Shown one piece after another: positions 12,085 through 23,645 of a stretch of 64,000 bases of DNA. The translations under genes were made by a program, and so were the position numbers. The stretch's first letter is position 1; each line of letters opens with the position of its first letter. The notes under the pieces were generated by a model. That model saw only the letters and a program-made list of their open reading frames with translations, searched no databases and was not told where the DNA came from. The DNA is from Siphonodentalium dalli (lineage: Eukaryota; Mollusca; Scaphopoda; Gadilida; Siphonodentaliidae). The stretch covers positions 41,797,835 through 41,861,834 of the forward strand of contig CP136066.1 in NCBI GenBank assembly GCA_032622095.1, in the 5' to 3' direction.

Positions 12085-13575
12085 ATTCTTCCAAAGCTAA
12101 CCCACATATTCATGTCTCTCCCCAGTTCAGACGATGCTTTCGTAAAGACGTTAAACACAATTTTATTCCATTTTATCTGGAACTCTAAACGAGACAGAGT
12201 ACAAAGGAAGCAGTTTAGTCTCGATTACTCCCTAGGAGGGCTGAAAATGGTCAACTTGGAACATTTTAACGACGCAATGAAAATCACATATCTGAGACGT
12301 CTGATATGTAAACAATCAAATTAGGCACCTTTCCAAGAGAACCCCATTATCAATGACCCCCTGTACCTAACAGATGATGCTAAGTTCCTGTCAAAACAAA
12401 CTTCAAAAATTTCTAACCCATTTTGGAGGGATGTTCTCAGCTCTTGGAGCAAATTTATAAGCATATATGATAAAAATGGTAATATCATGTCAGCGACCAT
12501 ATGGAATAATTCTAACATTAGAATGGAAGGAAACCCAATTAACTTAACTTTAATTCGTGGAGAAATGCAGGCATATATTTTATAAACGATCTATTCCAAG
12601 CAAATGGGGAATGTTACACCCCTGACTCCCTTAAGGCTACATTGAATATTTCTACTAACTTCGTTATTATAGCTAGCCTAAAACGCCAAATATATAGCAT
12701 TTCAAACTCTCGAAATCAGCCCCTCCTACGATTACCCTATCCGTTCTTACCCAACACGTTGAGTCCGTTATTAAGGGACCAGAACGGCGGTCAACTCTTT
12801 CATCGAACCCTGTCAATAGGGAATCGGGTGCCAAACTCATGTAAAAAATGGAATTCGGAAATAAAAGACGACTCCCAAACATGGGACAATATATTTCGCA
12901 ATCCATTCACTACCACGCCTGACACGAAACTCCAATGGCTCCAATATAGAATTAATACAAGAATCCTATCGACGAACAAATATTTTGAAGATAGCAGGCA
13001 TAAGAGCTGATGATCTATGTAAGCGATGCGAACAAAAATAATTCCATATAATACTATTTTATAGTCATCTGACAACCGCCATACCCTTCCAACATACTCC
13101 CACATAACCCAAATCATTCCATATGAAACTACCTTATCTTGAAACACCTATCGAACCGGCCCATCCTGTGAGTAGACTATAATACACTCGATGAAACGTC
13201 AACAATTTAAAACATGAAGCCCCTATCTACTTGAAACAATCTGAAATGTTAAAAAATCACTCTCACAGGATGGACCTTGTCATTAGCCAATCAGAAACGA
13301 CTCCCAAAAGCTTAAAGCTTTTTGTCGAATCCCCTTCATATCATCACTGTTAATCTTTGTTAATATGGAATAAATACTGTTTACACCAAGCGATGCGAAA
13401 ATACTCAAGAGAACATTTCTCACATTTTCTGGGACTGCCCATATACAAATCGGTTCATAACCGAACTTCAGTCTTGGTTGAAAATAAATGAAGTGTCCAT
13501 ACATATAACCAAACCAAGTATTCTTTTTGGCGTTAATCATTGGCAAGTGAATTCTATCATAAATTACTTCCTACT
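12085..13575 (+). pseudogene. LINE C-terminal region with split CCHC finger
   Basis: Fragments read from LPSSDDAFVKTLNTILFHFIW (about 12115) through SLGGLKMVNL, a stop at 12322, then KKWNSEIKDDSQTWDNIF and DTKLQWLQYRINTRIL (about 12842-12972). They reach a C-x2-C start (cysteines at 13018 and 13027). The rest, x8-H-x4-C within ENISHIFWDC, resumes only at 13388 after an insertion. This finger and the following FxxELQSWL stretch match the carboxy end of L1/Tx1-type proteins. Confidence 0.8.
13033..13399. mobile_element. ~355-bp insertion in the LINE with 12-bp target duplication
   Basis: AAGCGATGCGAA occurs at 13021-13032 and again at 13388-13399. The interrupted LINE frame reads straight across once the intervening DNA and one copy are ignored. 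The inserted DNA contains an internal inverted repeat (CATCCTGTGAG at 13162, complement CTCACAGGATG at 13263) and near its edges ATTCCATAT/ATATGGAAT. There is no coding frame or clear A tail. A 12-bp duplication would suit a SINE or retrotransposed fragment, but the internal inverted repeats suit a DNA element; the class is undecided. Confidence 0.75.
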
Positions 13576-14255
13576 TGTGCTAAAGCAATATATATATATA
13601 TAGGACTAAATTTTACCCGATCCAACTTTCAATAAAGGCATTTCTCGCTGAATTAAAATTCAAATATGAATGCGATAAGTACACATCCAGATGCAACATG
13701 CGATATCAAGAGTTTAAAAATCGATGACTACCCTTAAAAAATATTATTAATGACAACACCGATTGACTTGCTGATACCCAACAACAAAACCAACTGTATA
13801 CATGTATATACCCCGATTAACACAATTATATACATAGAGCCCGGAACCCGAGCTATCCCTCAAATTAACATTAATCATTTCTTAACTTGATCTTCAAAAC
13901 GCCGCGCGGCAAGAATTTATCTGCGCCAAACTTTATTCTTTATATAACTGTATAACTGACAATCTTCATTAAATGCACAAACGTTGTGTCGCCCAAAAGC
14001 CAACGGAAAAACTATTTATCTCTTTACAAAAACTACACCAAAAACAACTATACGATTCATGCATGATTTTATTAATGTCGCCAGTGAGAAAGTAGCCCAA
14101 GTGAAATTCACCTGGGAGCGTGCAAAAGTGAGTGTAAGAATATAATATGTATCAATGTATCGTTGCTGTAATGCTTGTGCTAAACGTATGTCTGCCTGTC
14201 TCATGTGTTTGTTGTTATATCTACTTCCTCAATAAATAAAAAAATGAAAAAAAAG

Positions 14256-15290
14256 AACACAGGTTCAAACATTTTACCTCATTCCATTCGTTCTGAACTC
14301 GTAATTTAGTTTTTGTTAGTTTTTCGACTCAATGCATCTATTTAGGTTCCTAAGAAACAACAATGCAAAAATTCTGTCGCAATATACTAAGCCATTATAT
14401 TTAGTTTGACTGTAATGTCTCCAAAAACATGGGCAAAACGGTCGCTGGTAGAGCACGTGATGTCATCGCAGTAAGGAATTTCTTATAAGACAGCTCATTT
14501 TAATATAAATGTCATGTAAACTGAGGGCCATTTATATACATGCGTCAAAAGGTATATCTGGAATTATCTTATTTTATACTCATTATTCCAAAGTCTATAC
14601 TCATTGATTCATAACGTCTTCCCTCTGTGACTACCACGATGACATGAATCAATGGAGATACTTTGAGAAGTAACTGAAAACAAACGTAAACAATAAAATC
14701 GCCATATCTTTCAAAACATCATAAATGGTATTCACAAAATGTTTAATGTTAAATAAAAACGGATGCACATTTAGAACCATATTTGGCAACTAATAAATAA
14801 CATTTGAACAAATAATAAGTAGTTCATCTTTAAGACCACATACTGTAATTTTACCGTTTCTCATGAACCTCTTCATTTGTGTTCTATCTGTCGGGAAAGT
14901 TTTAATAATTGTGCGATATTTTTTATAACAAATATGCATGCAATTGAAATCGAACAGACCTGTTTACCAGTTCAGATTCAGTATGGTAGTTGGTAACTTG
15001 TGTTCAAACATTTGTTATACACTCATGCATTTCAACTGTAATATCTAAAAATGTGTCGGTCATACTTGATTGGACCATCTTGTTTAATGAAATCAGGGAA
15101 TCTTATCAACAAACTTTTTGTTTGGACATTTGTTGGGGAAATAATGGCCACGGGCAACCGATACAATCATTTGTATTGTATTGTCCCATCCTGACATTTT
15201 CCAATTTTTAGTCTACAATTGAGAAAGTTTAAATTTGGTTTCAGCTCGACCATTGATGTTGTATGTCTTGGCTGATCCTTATTATCACTT
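14256..15290. other. No recognisable feature
   Basis: AT-rich sequence with no convincing frame, RNA gene or repeat on either strand. A small complementary pair (CTCATTGATTCAT at 14600 and ATGAATCAATGGAG at 14645) is the only structure noted. Confidence 0.5.
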
Positions 15291-15498
15291 CATTCACTGT
15301 TCCAATCTCTCAGGTACCAAACTAAAATTCTTCTCACTGGCATTTATTACTTGTTTTTTATAAAGTGTTCTCCAGTCCCTGTGATTATCTGTGATAATCT
15401 TCATAAATAGATCATTACAATTGTTTTGGACTGTACTAAAATGTTTGCATGGTTTCAAATGAACTACACATTTCATTTGACATATTTTTCTTTCTATT

Positions 15499-16138
15499 TC
15501 AGAATGTGCAGAACAGCAGCACTGAGAGAGCTTGAAGTAACCTGTCGCATTCTTTGGAAAAATAAGAATCGACAGTCTTGATGAAGCAATCAGCCAGGTC
15601 ACCGAAAACATTGTGCGCTTTAGATGGTTTGCCGATGGACTGCACTAACATCATGGCATCTATGATTAAACAAATCTTGTTGTCTGATGCCTGGAATTCC
15701 TTGCATGATATTCCGTCGGTGAGAATGGGTCCCAGGTCCGACTTGGCAGTTGTTCGTAACTTACTATCCCTGGTGGCAATTGAGAGTGGGTACCGGGACA
15801 ATTCATGAGATAGTATTTCCTCGACATCAATATTTCGTCCAGCATCCGCTGCGACAATCATACGTTGGAAGAGATCACCGTCAGATTTTTCGACTGCACC
15901 CTTCTGTTTGGCATTGGCCACTGGCATAATGTAGAGAGATGCGAATGTTTTCATCTTGTTTTGTTTGATGGTATCGTGAATAGTACTGTTTTGGTAACTA
16001 TCCTGTTCGCAACTCTGTCATCGATTACTTTTATACCACTAGCTTCGGCACCCAGAAGGTCCTTTCTGATATCCGCTCTTGCGATATCACCCGTCGTTAG
16101 TGATATCAGATCTTGAGCACTTTGACTGAATCCGAAAT
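15499..16138 (-). CDS. Unnamed invertebrate protein family fragment, partial (possible exon or relic)
   Basis: The minus strand is open for about 210 codons from roughly 16138 to the stop at 15499, with an internal ATG at 15952-15954. The upstream part reads TTGDIARADIRKDLLGAEASG and then HDTIKQNKMKTFASLY; later parts include MIVAADAGRNIDVEEILSHE, YPLSIATRD and NKICLIIDAMMLVQSIGK. From memory this resembles a lineage-expanded family of uncharacterised proteins in marine invertebrates; I cannot name a domain or activity. It has no zinc-finger or membrane signature. It opens without a start codon upstream of 15954, and a GTAAGT lies on the minus strand near 16161, so it may be an internal exon or an exon-derived relic. 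The C-terminus (LLQALSVLLFCTF) looks unlike the rest and may follow a frameshift. No neighbouring gene gives context. Confidence 0.45.
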
Positions 16139-16434
16139 TTAAGAAAGAGGCAACATATATACTTACCAGCCGTATCCCTGGTTTTATTGTGATAAATACT
16201 GTTAATTTTGGAATATGTTTGCATGACGGAGACTGATTATGGGTTATATCTTATAATTAAAACCGCTTACTCAATATCAAGTTTTAATATTCAAAATCCT
16301 GAGACATATTTCGATTTACGTATTTTGTGGTGATATTTTCAATGACACAAGAGATATAGAATTACATCTGAATAAACCATGCATTAAGTAGACATCCACA
16401 TTGGTCAGTTACTAGTGAGGTTGGATATATGGGT

Positions 16435-17590
16435 AATTTGGCCCGGAAAATATTATTAGATAGGTCCCATTGACATCAGATGTCCTAAAGGGGCACTAAC
16501 AATGCATTTAACTAACTAATTGATTATAGACAAAAAGGTTGCAATCTGGTCGGTGTAAGTTTAAACACGGGGATGACCCATATGGTGTGGTATAGATGCC
16601 GTTGACCTCAGACGACTTTAAGGGTCAAATTTGAGCAATAAAGAGCGTTCTTTATGAGCCTAAAGTATTTATAGGAAAATTGGTACAGATGAACCACCCA
16701 ACATGATGAATGTCACGCGATAGGCGTCTTCGACCCCAGATGACTTACATGGGTATATAATCAATAAAGAGCGTTTATTATCATTCCAGAAGATATGTGA
16801 GAAATTGGTGACAAAAGTTGAATGACGCAGGGCATGTCAAGGGATTGGTTTTGTTGACCTCAAATTATTTAAAGATGTACTAATAATTAGAAATTAAAAG
16901 ATAAATGTAACTTTATCCGGATGCCGTTGATCTCAGACGATTTTAATGGGCAAATGTGAGCAATAAAGAGCGTTAGTTATACGCTCAAAGTATATGTAGG
17001 GAAATTGGTACAGATGAATCACCCGGCCAGGTGATTGTCACGCGATATGCGTCTTTGACCTCAGATGACTTACATGGGTATATAATCAATAAAGAGCGTT
17101 TATTTTCATTCCAGAAGATATGTTGGGAAATTGGTGACAAAAGTGGAATGACGCAGGGCATGTCAAGGGATTGGGTTTGTTGACATCACATGATTTAAAG
17201 ATGCACTAATAATTAGCAATTAAAAGATAAATGTACCTCTATCCGGATGCCGTTGATCAGACGACTTTACTGGGCAAATGTGAGCAATAAAGGCATTCGT
17301 TATAGGCTCAAAGTATATGAAGAAAAATTGGCACAGATGTATCACCCGACCAGGTGATTTCACGCGATATGCGTCTTTGACCTCAGATGACTTTCATTGG
17401 TATACAATCAATAAAGAGCGTTTATTATTATTTCATGGAGATATGTGGGGAAACTGGTGCAGAAAAGTGACATGACGCAGGGAATGTCACGGGATTGGTT
17501 TTGTTTATCTATAATGGATTTAAAGAGGCACTAATAATTAGCAATTAAAAGATAGTTCAACTTTGGCCGCGAACAGCTGGGTTCTGTTAA
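16435..17590 (+). repeat. Higher-order satellite, ~322-326 bp with three subunits
   Basis: The phrase GTTGACCTCAGATGACTT and variants recur near 16603, 16727, 16851, 16925, 17050, 17178, 17251, 17375 and 17504. Spacings are about 124, 124 and 74 bp, so three subunits make one higher-order repeat of 322-326 bp, present about three times. Two subunit types carry AATAAAGAGCGTT(T)ATT followed by GGAAATTGGTxCAGA. The short one carries ACTAATAATTAGxAATTAAAAG instead. An upstream partial unit (16460-16510) has CCTAAAGGGGCACTAAC. Confidence 0.8.
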
Positions 17591-17689
17591 ATTACAAGTA
17601 CTGGGCAGGGCTAAATTTGCATTCGTTATGGTGATTGACACATGCGTGGTGGGCTACATACTGTGGGCGTATCCATCAAATTAGTCATG

Positions 17690-17815
17690 AATGGGGTCGA
17701 CCGATGACACGTCATAGACGGTTACGCATTCCAAATAACGCTTAGCCTACATTTCGGCTAGATTGGTTAAAACTTCAATGACTGTTCACTATAGCAAGTC
17801 AACATGATTGGGAGA
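17690..17815 (+). repeat. Dispersed repeat, copy 1 (pairs with 21.16-21.27 kb)
   Basis: CGACCGATGACACGTCATAG, then GGTTACGCAT(T/C)CCAAA, then AGATTGGTT(A/G)AAA and a GACT...TCA phrase are colinear with 21158-21265. The same orientation is kept. No frame is conserved. Confidence 0.65.
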
Positions 17816-17825
17816 GGGGTATTGT

Positions 17826-19100
17826 TACGATGGATGCGCCACGGTATATTCGAGAAGTCAAGATGTGTCAAGGGAAAAAAATACTGCATGATGTTCACAG
17901 AATGATTAATTTTACGATGATGACTATAGTAATACGGGACCCCGGGGAGTCACTCAATTGTCTTGTGAAAAGAGTGCATATAACATATACAACTGGAATA
18001 TCAGATATCCTCACAACCCAGCTGGAACCGTAGTTCCAGTTGACTGTAAACCTTTTCCAACGGATGTCTTATTTCCGCATATTTTGACATATACATGTCT
18101 CCACAATGATGATGGTGTTTTATACTGACCAAGTGACTACATACTAAACCCAATAAATTGTGTAGGTCCAACGTTTTTCCCCACCTCTACCATAAAGTGC
18201 ACATATCGATCCTAGTATTCATTGGACTACCAAAAACAGAGGAACATGTTAAACAAGCTATGGCATCTTTAATTCTGCGCGACGAAATTGAAAACTTTAT
18301 GGCAGCCTCTGTACTGGTAACAACGCATGCACAGAAAAATTATGCAACAGCCTGACTACTATATTCTTATCATGTCTGCCCAAATCATGTGTCCATGAGC
18401 TACACTTAAATGGACGTATGTATACCGAAAAGCTCACTCGTTGTCGTCTATCCAAATAAACGCTCCAATCGCACAAAGGAATCGCTGCGAGAATACCACA
18501 CAGCCAAGAACGATTATCGACGATTAACACGCATTAAGTAAAGTAATTGCCATGAAAATATAGTAGATAGACTGGGATCGACTACACAATGGTAACTGTA
18601 GCAGTCGTGACCAGTCCCAGATATGTAAGTAGAATGACTGCAATTTTTTTTTTAGAAGAACCCATCGTACATGTATATCCATGGAATTATCATCCTAATG
18701 TATGGACCAATTAATGCCAAATCCGGTATCGGTATCTCTTTTATTTCACCTCATCACGCCAGAGGTCATAAATCAGCCTGTGCACAGATGCCACGAACTT
18801 GTCGATGCGGCATCGTTTGTTGTAACTCGATATAAGGTTATCAATTAGCCTGATAGAAATTTATCCTGTGTGTGTTCCAATATTGATGTCCAGCTTTATA
18901 TGTATGAATAGTTTCGTAAATTCCAATCTAAAATGCAATTGTACTTGAATTGTGCCAATAGAGACCGATGGTGCTTGTATTTAAACAATTATTGTGTAGT
19001 TTTGTGTACGGAAGTACACCAGAGCCGGTAGTAAGAATATCCCTCTGACTATATGCTTGTACTGATTTGTATAATCAGTCAGATTTCGCTCCCATTACTC
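17826..19100. other. No recognisable gene
   Basis: Short open frames at 17830-18033 and 18158-18355 resemble nothing I know. Around 18584-18632 a weak inverted repeat (CTGGGA.CGACTAC with its complement) occurs, followed by a T10 run. Confidence 0.4.
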
Positions 19101-19109
19101 CCAAGTGTC

Positions 19110-19190
19110 AGAAGTTGTTAATGAATACAATTATCTTGGAATTCAGTTTAGTAATACTGGTAAATTCATACATGGTTCACAGCATGAGAC
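19110..19190 (+). pseudogene. Reverse transcriptase fragment of a CR1/I/Jockey-like LINE
   Basis: The plus strand reads EVVNEYNYLGIQFSNTGKF at about 19110-19170, the motif-E region (YLGI.FS..G.F) typical of CR1, I and Jockey group reverse transcriptases. It directly precedes, in protein order, the C-terminal part that resumes near 19910. About 720 bp of unrelated sequence lies between them, so the element is interrupted or internally rearranged. Confidence 0.6.
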
Positions 19191-19905
19191 ATTTCCGTTG
19201 CGCGCGAAGCCACCGCGATTTAAATGGGACGGACTGGTCTCATTTCGGTTTAGGGAATAGTTTAACACAGTGTAATAACACACCAGATGGTCTGGTCAAT
19301 TTGCGAAAAATACTTGAAGATTAAGAAAGCTCCTCAAAAGTGCTCGTAACCAAGATCAATGCTACGATGCATATTATTGCTGCTAGGTCCATCAAGCGAC
19401 AACCTAATGAAATTACATGTGGTATATGCGATTGGGCCGCAAATGAAACCGACGTGGGCCGCCACATGTGTTGTTTATCCAGCCTAATTGGCTAATCGTA
19501 ATTTTGTCATTAAATGAACTTGTCAGCACCATATAACACCAATAAAGACCCCGTTAATCTCGAGATTTTAACGGCAACTCCCAGCTGTAAATCCCAAAAA
19601 AAGATCTCACGCACCCTCCCGGACCCTCCCCCAATTGAAATTTCCAACACAATAGGAACGCTTCAGTTGAGGCTAGTCTAGATGCTAGGATTAGCGATTT
19701 TCTTGTATATCTTTCAAATTTTCTCACCCCGGTCCGAACAACCATGGACAGCCCGGTGTGTCCTGGTCTCTTGTCCGCAGCAACTGATTGCAGGCTAAAC
19801 CCCAATAAATTGTTCAGTTCAATGAAGAAACCTTTTGACTTGCTGTCAGTCTATATTTGGGTCGCATATACAATCAAATATAACTCGTTTTAAGTTGTAT
19901 TTTAC
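19191..19905. other. Sequence separating two parts of a LINE
   Basis: This ~700-bp stretch contains no retrotransposon-like frame. A minus-strand frame at 19554-19805 resembles nothing I know. It could be an insertion or an unrelated junction; I could not identify target duplications at its edges. Confidence 0.35.
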
Positions 19906-19910
19906 GACGC

Positions 19911-20825
19911 ACGATTCCACTAGTGACTTCTGTAAAACTCTTCGATAGATTAATTAAGCCGATATTGTTATATGGTAGCGAAATATGGGGTGTGGAAATA
20001 ACCACTAAAAATCACGACCGCCTTCCATGTGAGAAGGTACACATAAAATATTGTAAGCGGTTACTCGGAGTCGGCAGATTTTCTTCGAACAACGCGGTTC
20101 GCGCCGAGTTAGGGAGCCACCCATTATTTATTGACGTGGCATGCAGACTTTCATCTTATGTAATTAAGATAATTTCACGGTCGGACTGTAATCTGCTCCG
20201 TAATGCTGCGTTGGAACAACAAGTGGCATCGGTTAAGAAATCAATCTTCAAAACGGCAGAATCACTGGGGTGGAATATTGCAGACCTAAACAATCCGGGT
20301 CCAGTTCTGAGTCAATTCAAAAGAAATCTTATTGAAGATTATTATATATATTTCAGACAGAGTCTCACTGATGAATGCTCAAAAAAGGGAAGTAATAAAT
20401 TACGAACATACCGACTTTTCAAACTTAAGTACGAAATAGAACCTTATCTTCTTCACACACCATCAATAGAAAATAGAATCGTTTTTACTAGACTGCGTAT
20501 AAGTAATCATAAACTGGCTATTGAAAAGGGACGCCACACCCAACCACTGACGGCATTGGAACAAAGACTATGTATATTTTGTTCCGATGATGCTATTGAA
20601 GATGAAAAACACTTTCTTTTGGAATGTAGTGCTTACCGCACACCGCGGCTCGAACTAATAACTCTTATGAAGACACAGTTCCCAGACTTTGAAAACATGA
20701 CACAAACTGAACAGCTTGTCAAAATCCTATCCAACAATATTTCAAATTCATGCGCTTCAATATGTCATATAATCCGAAAATTATTTTCCGCACGCGATGA
20801 GCTTCGCCTCATAAGCAATGAATAA
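19911..20825 (+). pseudogene. C-terminal part of a CR1/I/Jockey-like reverse transcriptase, open frame of about 300 codons
   Basis: This is the longest open frame in the window. It starts in the thumb region after the catalytic core (VKLFDRLIKPILLYGSEIWG), continues through CKRLLGVGRFSSNNAVRAEL, and carries FTRLRISNHKLAIEKGRH followed by a C-x2-C-x9-H-x4-C finger (CIFCSDD...HFLLEC, about 20567-20625). It ends at a normal stop after SARDELRLISNE. All these blocks are typical of the carboxy half of reverse transcriptases of mobile non-LTR elements; the clade is uncertain. There is no ATG at the start and no catalytic core in frame, so it is a remnant rather than a working gene. Its lack of stops suggests relatively recent insertion. 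Confidence 0.8.
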
Positions 20826-20995
20826 ATGAAGACGAGACGACCCTATGCACATTCAGCTGTACTTAAATGGTTATATATTACCATCTATTATTATATCATT
20901 TATTGTATTGTTCAATGTACAACTATATATTAATATGTTTGCATACTGTCCTTATAAGGATGTTTTGCCTATTAAACTTATCTTATCTTAAGAGA
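20826..20995 (+). other. LINE 3' untranslated end with short terminal repeats
   Basis: After the stop at 20823-20825 the sequence runs AT-rich to ATTAAACTTATCTTATCTTA (about 20972-20991). A short tandem repeat (CTTAT)n instead of poly(A) is typical of CR1-type 3' ends. This gives the probable end of the element. Confidence 0.55.
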
Positions 20996-21157
20996 CAATA
21001 AACTAACGTGTATATACAATGAGGTGAAAGTCGTTATTTGGGATACATACATGTATACGATCAAATGTTTGTGTCTGCCTAATCACTGTTTATTAACCCT
21101 CAGTTAACTTGAGTAAACAGGGTTATATTCCATAAACACGGGGGTTGGTTAAGGGTT

Positions 21158-21270
21158 TCGACCGATGACACGTCATAGTCGTAGCTGGTTACGCATCCCA
21201 AAAATGCTTTAAATCTTGACCAGATTGGTTGAAATTTAAATTGACTATAATGAGTCATAATACGATATGA
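21158..21270 (+). repeat. Dispersed repeat, copy 2
   Basis: Colinear with 17690-17815: CGACCGATGACACGTCATAG, GGTTACGCATCCCAAAA, AGATTGGTTGAAA. It sits immediately before a piece of the LINE found at 19.9-20.8 kb. Confidence 0.65.
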
Positions 21271-21276
21271 AAGTAT

Positions 21277-21370
21277 GATGCAAACTGAACAGCTTGTCAA
21301 AATATTATATTTCAAATGCATGCACTTCAATTTGTCATATGATTCGAGGATCATTTTCCATACGCGATTT
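21277..21370 (+). pseudogene. Short duplicate of the LINE carboxy end
   Basis: CAAACTGAACAGCTTGTCAA and the following ~70 bp match 20702-20800 of the LINE open frame with scattered substitutions and a small deletion (ATATTATATTTCAAAT versus ATCCTATCCAACAATATTTC). It is an independent remnant of the same family. Confidence 0.7.
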
Positions 21371-21374
21371 TAGT

Positions 21375-21975
21375 CCTAGAGTTCACGGACCCCCGTTGAA
21401 ATTCCCGGGACTTAATTCAATTGGAAATGTGTGAATGCCGTGTCCGTCCGAACATATATTACGTGGTAACTCGGGTGTTAATTATCGGATTTCGTTGTAT
21501 TTTTGGCATGCTGACAGCACAGGTTGTGGAAAGGATACCCACATACCGCGGGTTTCGTCCATTGCTGTTTGCCATAGACCCTTGTTTGACTTGAAATTTG
21601 TCAATTGTTTGTCCATAAAATCATTTCTGTTTGTTTAGAATGCTAATATATCAGGACTGATGGATGGCTACTGACATATTTTGTCCATGGCCTTTTGATA
21701 GTTATTTCCCTTGTCAGAAAGTTGGAAATAGTAAGAATCGTCATATTTACTTCATCGTTAGCGCCGTTACTACAATATCAACAGTTGGAAATGTTTATAA
21801 TGGTGATTGATAAATATACGAAAATTGATGCATTTGGGTTTATCCTTTGATTTTTTCAGAGTGATGGACCTTGGATTCGTAAAATAACACAATCTTCCAG
21901 CCATTCATCTATTTACACACTCTTTAAATTGAGCGTCTGGACCATATGCTACGGTTGGCGTTGCACTAATTTTAA
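21375..21975. other. No recognisable feature
   Basis: No coding frame or repeat that I can support. The phrase GATAGTTATTTCCCTTGTCA near 21699 is of a kind seen in mollusc intergenic repeats, but I cannot assign it. Confidence 0.3.
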
Positions 21976-21979
21976 ATTT

Positions 21980-22940
21980 TATCTTTGCAAAAAGCTTTTT
22001 TTATGATTCGCAGCAGGTGGTGGCAAATTTGTTTTAATTTATTCTGTTTTATTGCTAGATTATGTCATTATGTTCAGTTATATTTTATTAACACCATCTT
22101 GTTAGAACTGGTCAAGCAGTTTTCAAGTCACTTAGAGTCACTGGTGAAGTATTGAATGACACAATATGGGCCACAAGCTGGAACAGTGACGAATTCTATA
22201 TATGTCCAACATACGAGTTCAAAGGTGAAAACACACATATATATAGTACAATACTTCAGTGTACAATGATGTTCCCATTTCTGAGTCAACATTGATAATC
22301 TATTTTGAAGAAAAAAAGCATACTATATTTCTGCAATAATCGTGAGAATAACTATGGCTATATTATCTTATATCATTTCCCCAAGAGGAGTGTTTCATAT
22401 CACAGTTTTCGAAGTTCAGTGTTCTTGTCAGTCAAGAATGTTTAGACTATGACGTTAATTAGACCAGATGGGCATTTTTGAATAAACCGACGATTCCAAG
22501 CAGTTGGAAAACTGCCGGGCAGTATGTTGTAAAACTACTGCAAGCAGGCGATCCTCGGCATGAAAGACAATACTTCCGCGACATACATATACATGACATC
22601 CGGGGTATTTAAACTGATGACATATAAGTTCCATTCTCATGCCCACTGGTATATCTCGCTCTCGTTATTCTCTTATTCATTGCATGATACATTGAGTAGA
22701 CGGCAAATTTCTTTGAAAGTTTTCGATTTTAGTTGGATTGTTTAGTGTTGTGCATTCTCAGAGAAATTCTTATAAGGTAAGTGTTCTCTTTCCTCCGATA
22801 AAGAATGTTGTCCTATAAGTTATACCCGTTTCCGAAGCACATACATAATTGCCCTATGTTTTGCAATTAGAAAGAAAAATAAGAAATATATCTTGAAAAG
22901 GTAGAATATTTTTATTTAGTTTTCCCAAACGTAAGAAATT
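21980..22940 (+). repeat. Segmental duplication block, copy A
   Basis: Two stretches, 21983-22082 and 22262-22935, match 26574-26679 and 27340-28033 at high identity (for example GATTCGCAGCAGGTGGTGGC and GACATCCGGGGTATTTAAAC). Between the stretches copy A has about 180 bp of its own sequence, where copy B carries paired fold-back elements. Short frames in the block resemble nothing known. Confidence 0.8.
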
Positions 22941-23414
22941 AAGTATATGTTATCTAGTACACACGCGATATATATAATACATCAACAAGTTCGAGTATTT
23001 GGTTGCAATTGTGGCCACCATGTATAATGTTTCATTTTATATCAATATCAGCGACGACTGTAATTTTTTATAATTTAGTCTCGCCGTTAGCTTATCAGGC
23101 AGTGCATAAACTGTCCCATTACGTCCATGTGTTGATTGACTGACATAGTAACGAGCCAGATATATGAATTTATAAAATCACGGAACACGGCTCACATATG
23201 AACGGCAATCATAGTACCACCATGTTCTTTATTTGCAAGGTCCATTTGCACCAATTAAGGACCGTTTGGACATCTGAAGTCCGTATATATGTAATTTGAA
23301 AGGATAGATAAGACGTCGATAAATACGTATTACCGATATACATTCTTTATGTATAGGTGGAATACTCTGAAGAAAAAATTGCAAAGTCGCCTATTGCCCA
23401 TCTCTTGTCATACA

Positions 23415-23500
23415 TAACTGAGATAAACGCTCTTTTTCCTGCGATATTTATTCTTTATTCATACGATATAGTATGAATAACGCCCTTTATTGCGTCATGC
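23415..23500. repeat. Paired CGCTCTTT motif
   Basis: ATAAACGCTCTTTTTCCTGC is followed by a weaker inverted or diverged relative, AATAACGCCCTTTATTGCG. Both belong to the AATAAAGAGCGTT motif family described at 16.6-17.5 kb. Confidence 0.45.
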
Positions 23501-23645
23501 TCAAGAAATATTTGTGTTTTACTTCAGTGTATTTTTCTACCACGTAGAGTACATTTTTTTAAACTTGTGTCAAAGGTGAAATTGACTATTCGAATATTGT
23601 AACTAAATTAATTTTAACAGCAAGTTTATAGTGTTTTTATAGTGT

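Larger units (their letters stand above)
10163..14255 (+). pseudogene. 5'-truncated L1/Tx1-like non-LTR retrotransposon (degenerate)
   Basis: A LINE second open reading frame is readable in pieces across all three plus frames: the end of an apurinic-type endonuclease, the linker, the reverse transcriptase, a C-terminal region with a CCHC finger, and a 3' untranslated part. The 3' end has AATAAATAAA (about 14231) followed by an A-rich tail to 14255. Phrases such as WVEEGEKPTKYFLNLEKRN and DTKLQWLQYRINTRIL are characteristic of the L1/Tx1 group; that assignment is from memory of the family. At least six frameshifts or stops are present, so no protein can be made. The 5' part, including most of the endonuclease and any first ORF, is missing, as expected from incomplete reverse transcription. 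An insertion at 13033-13399 interrupts the finger. Confidence 0.88.
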
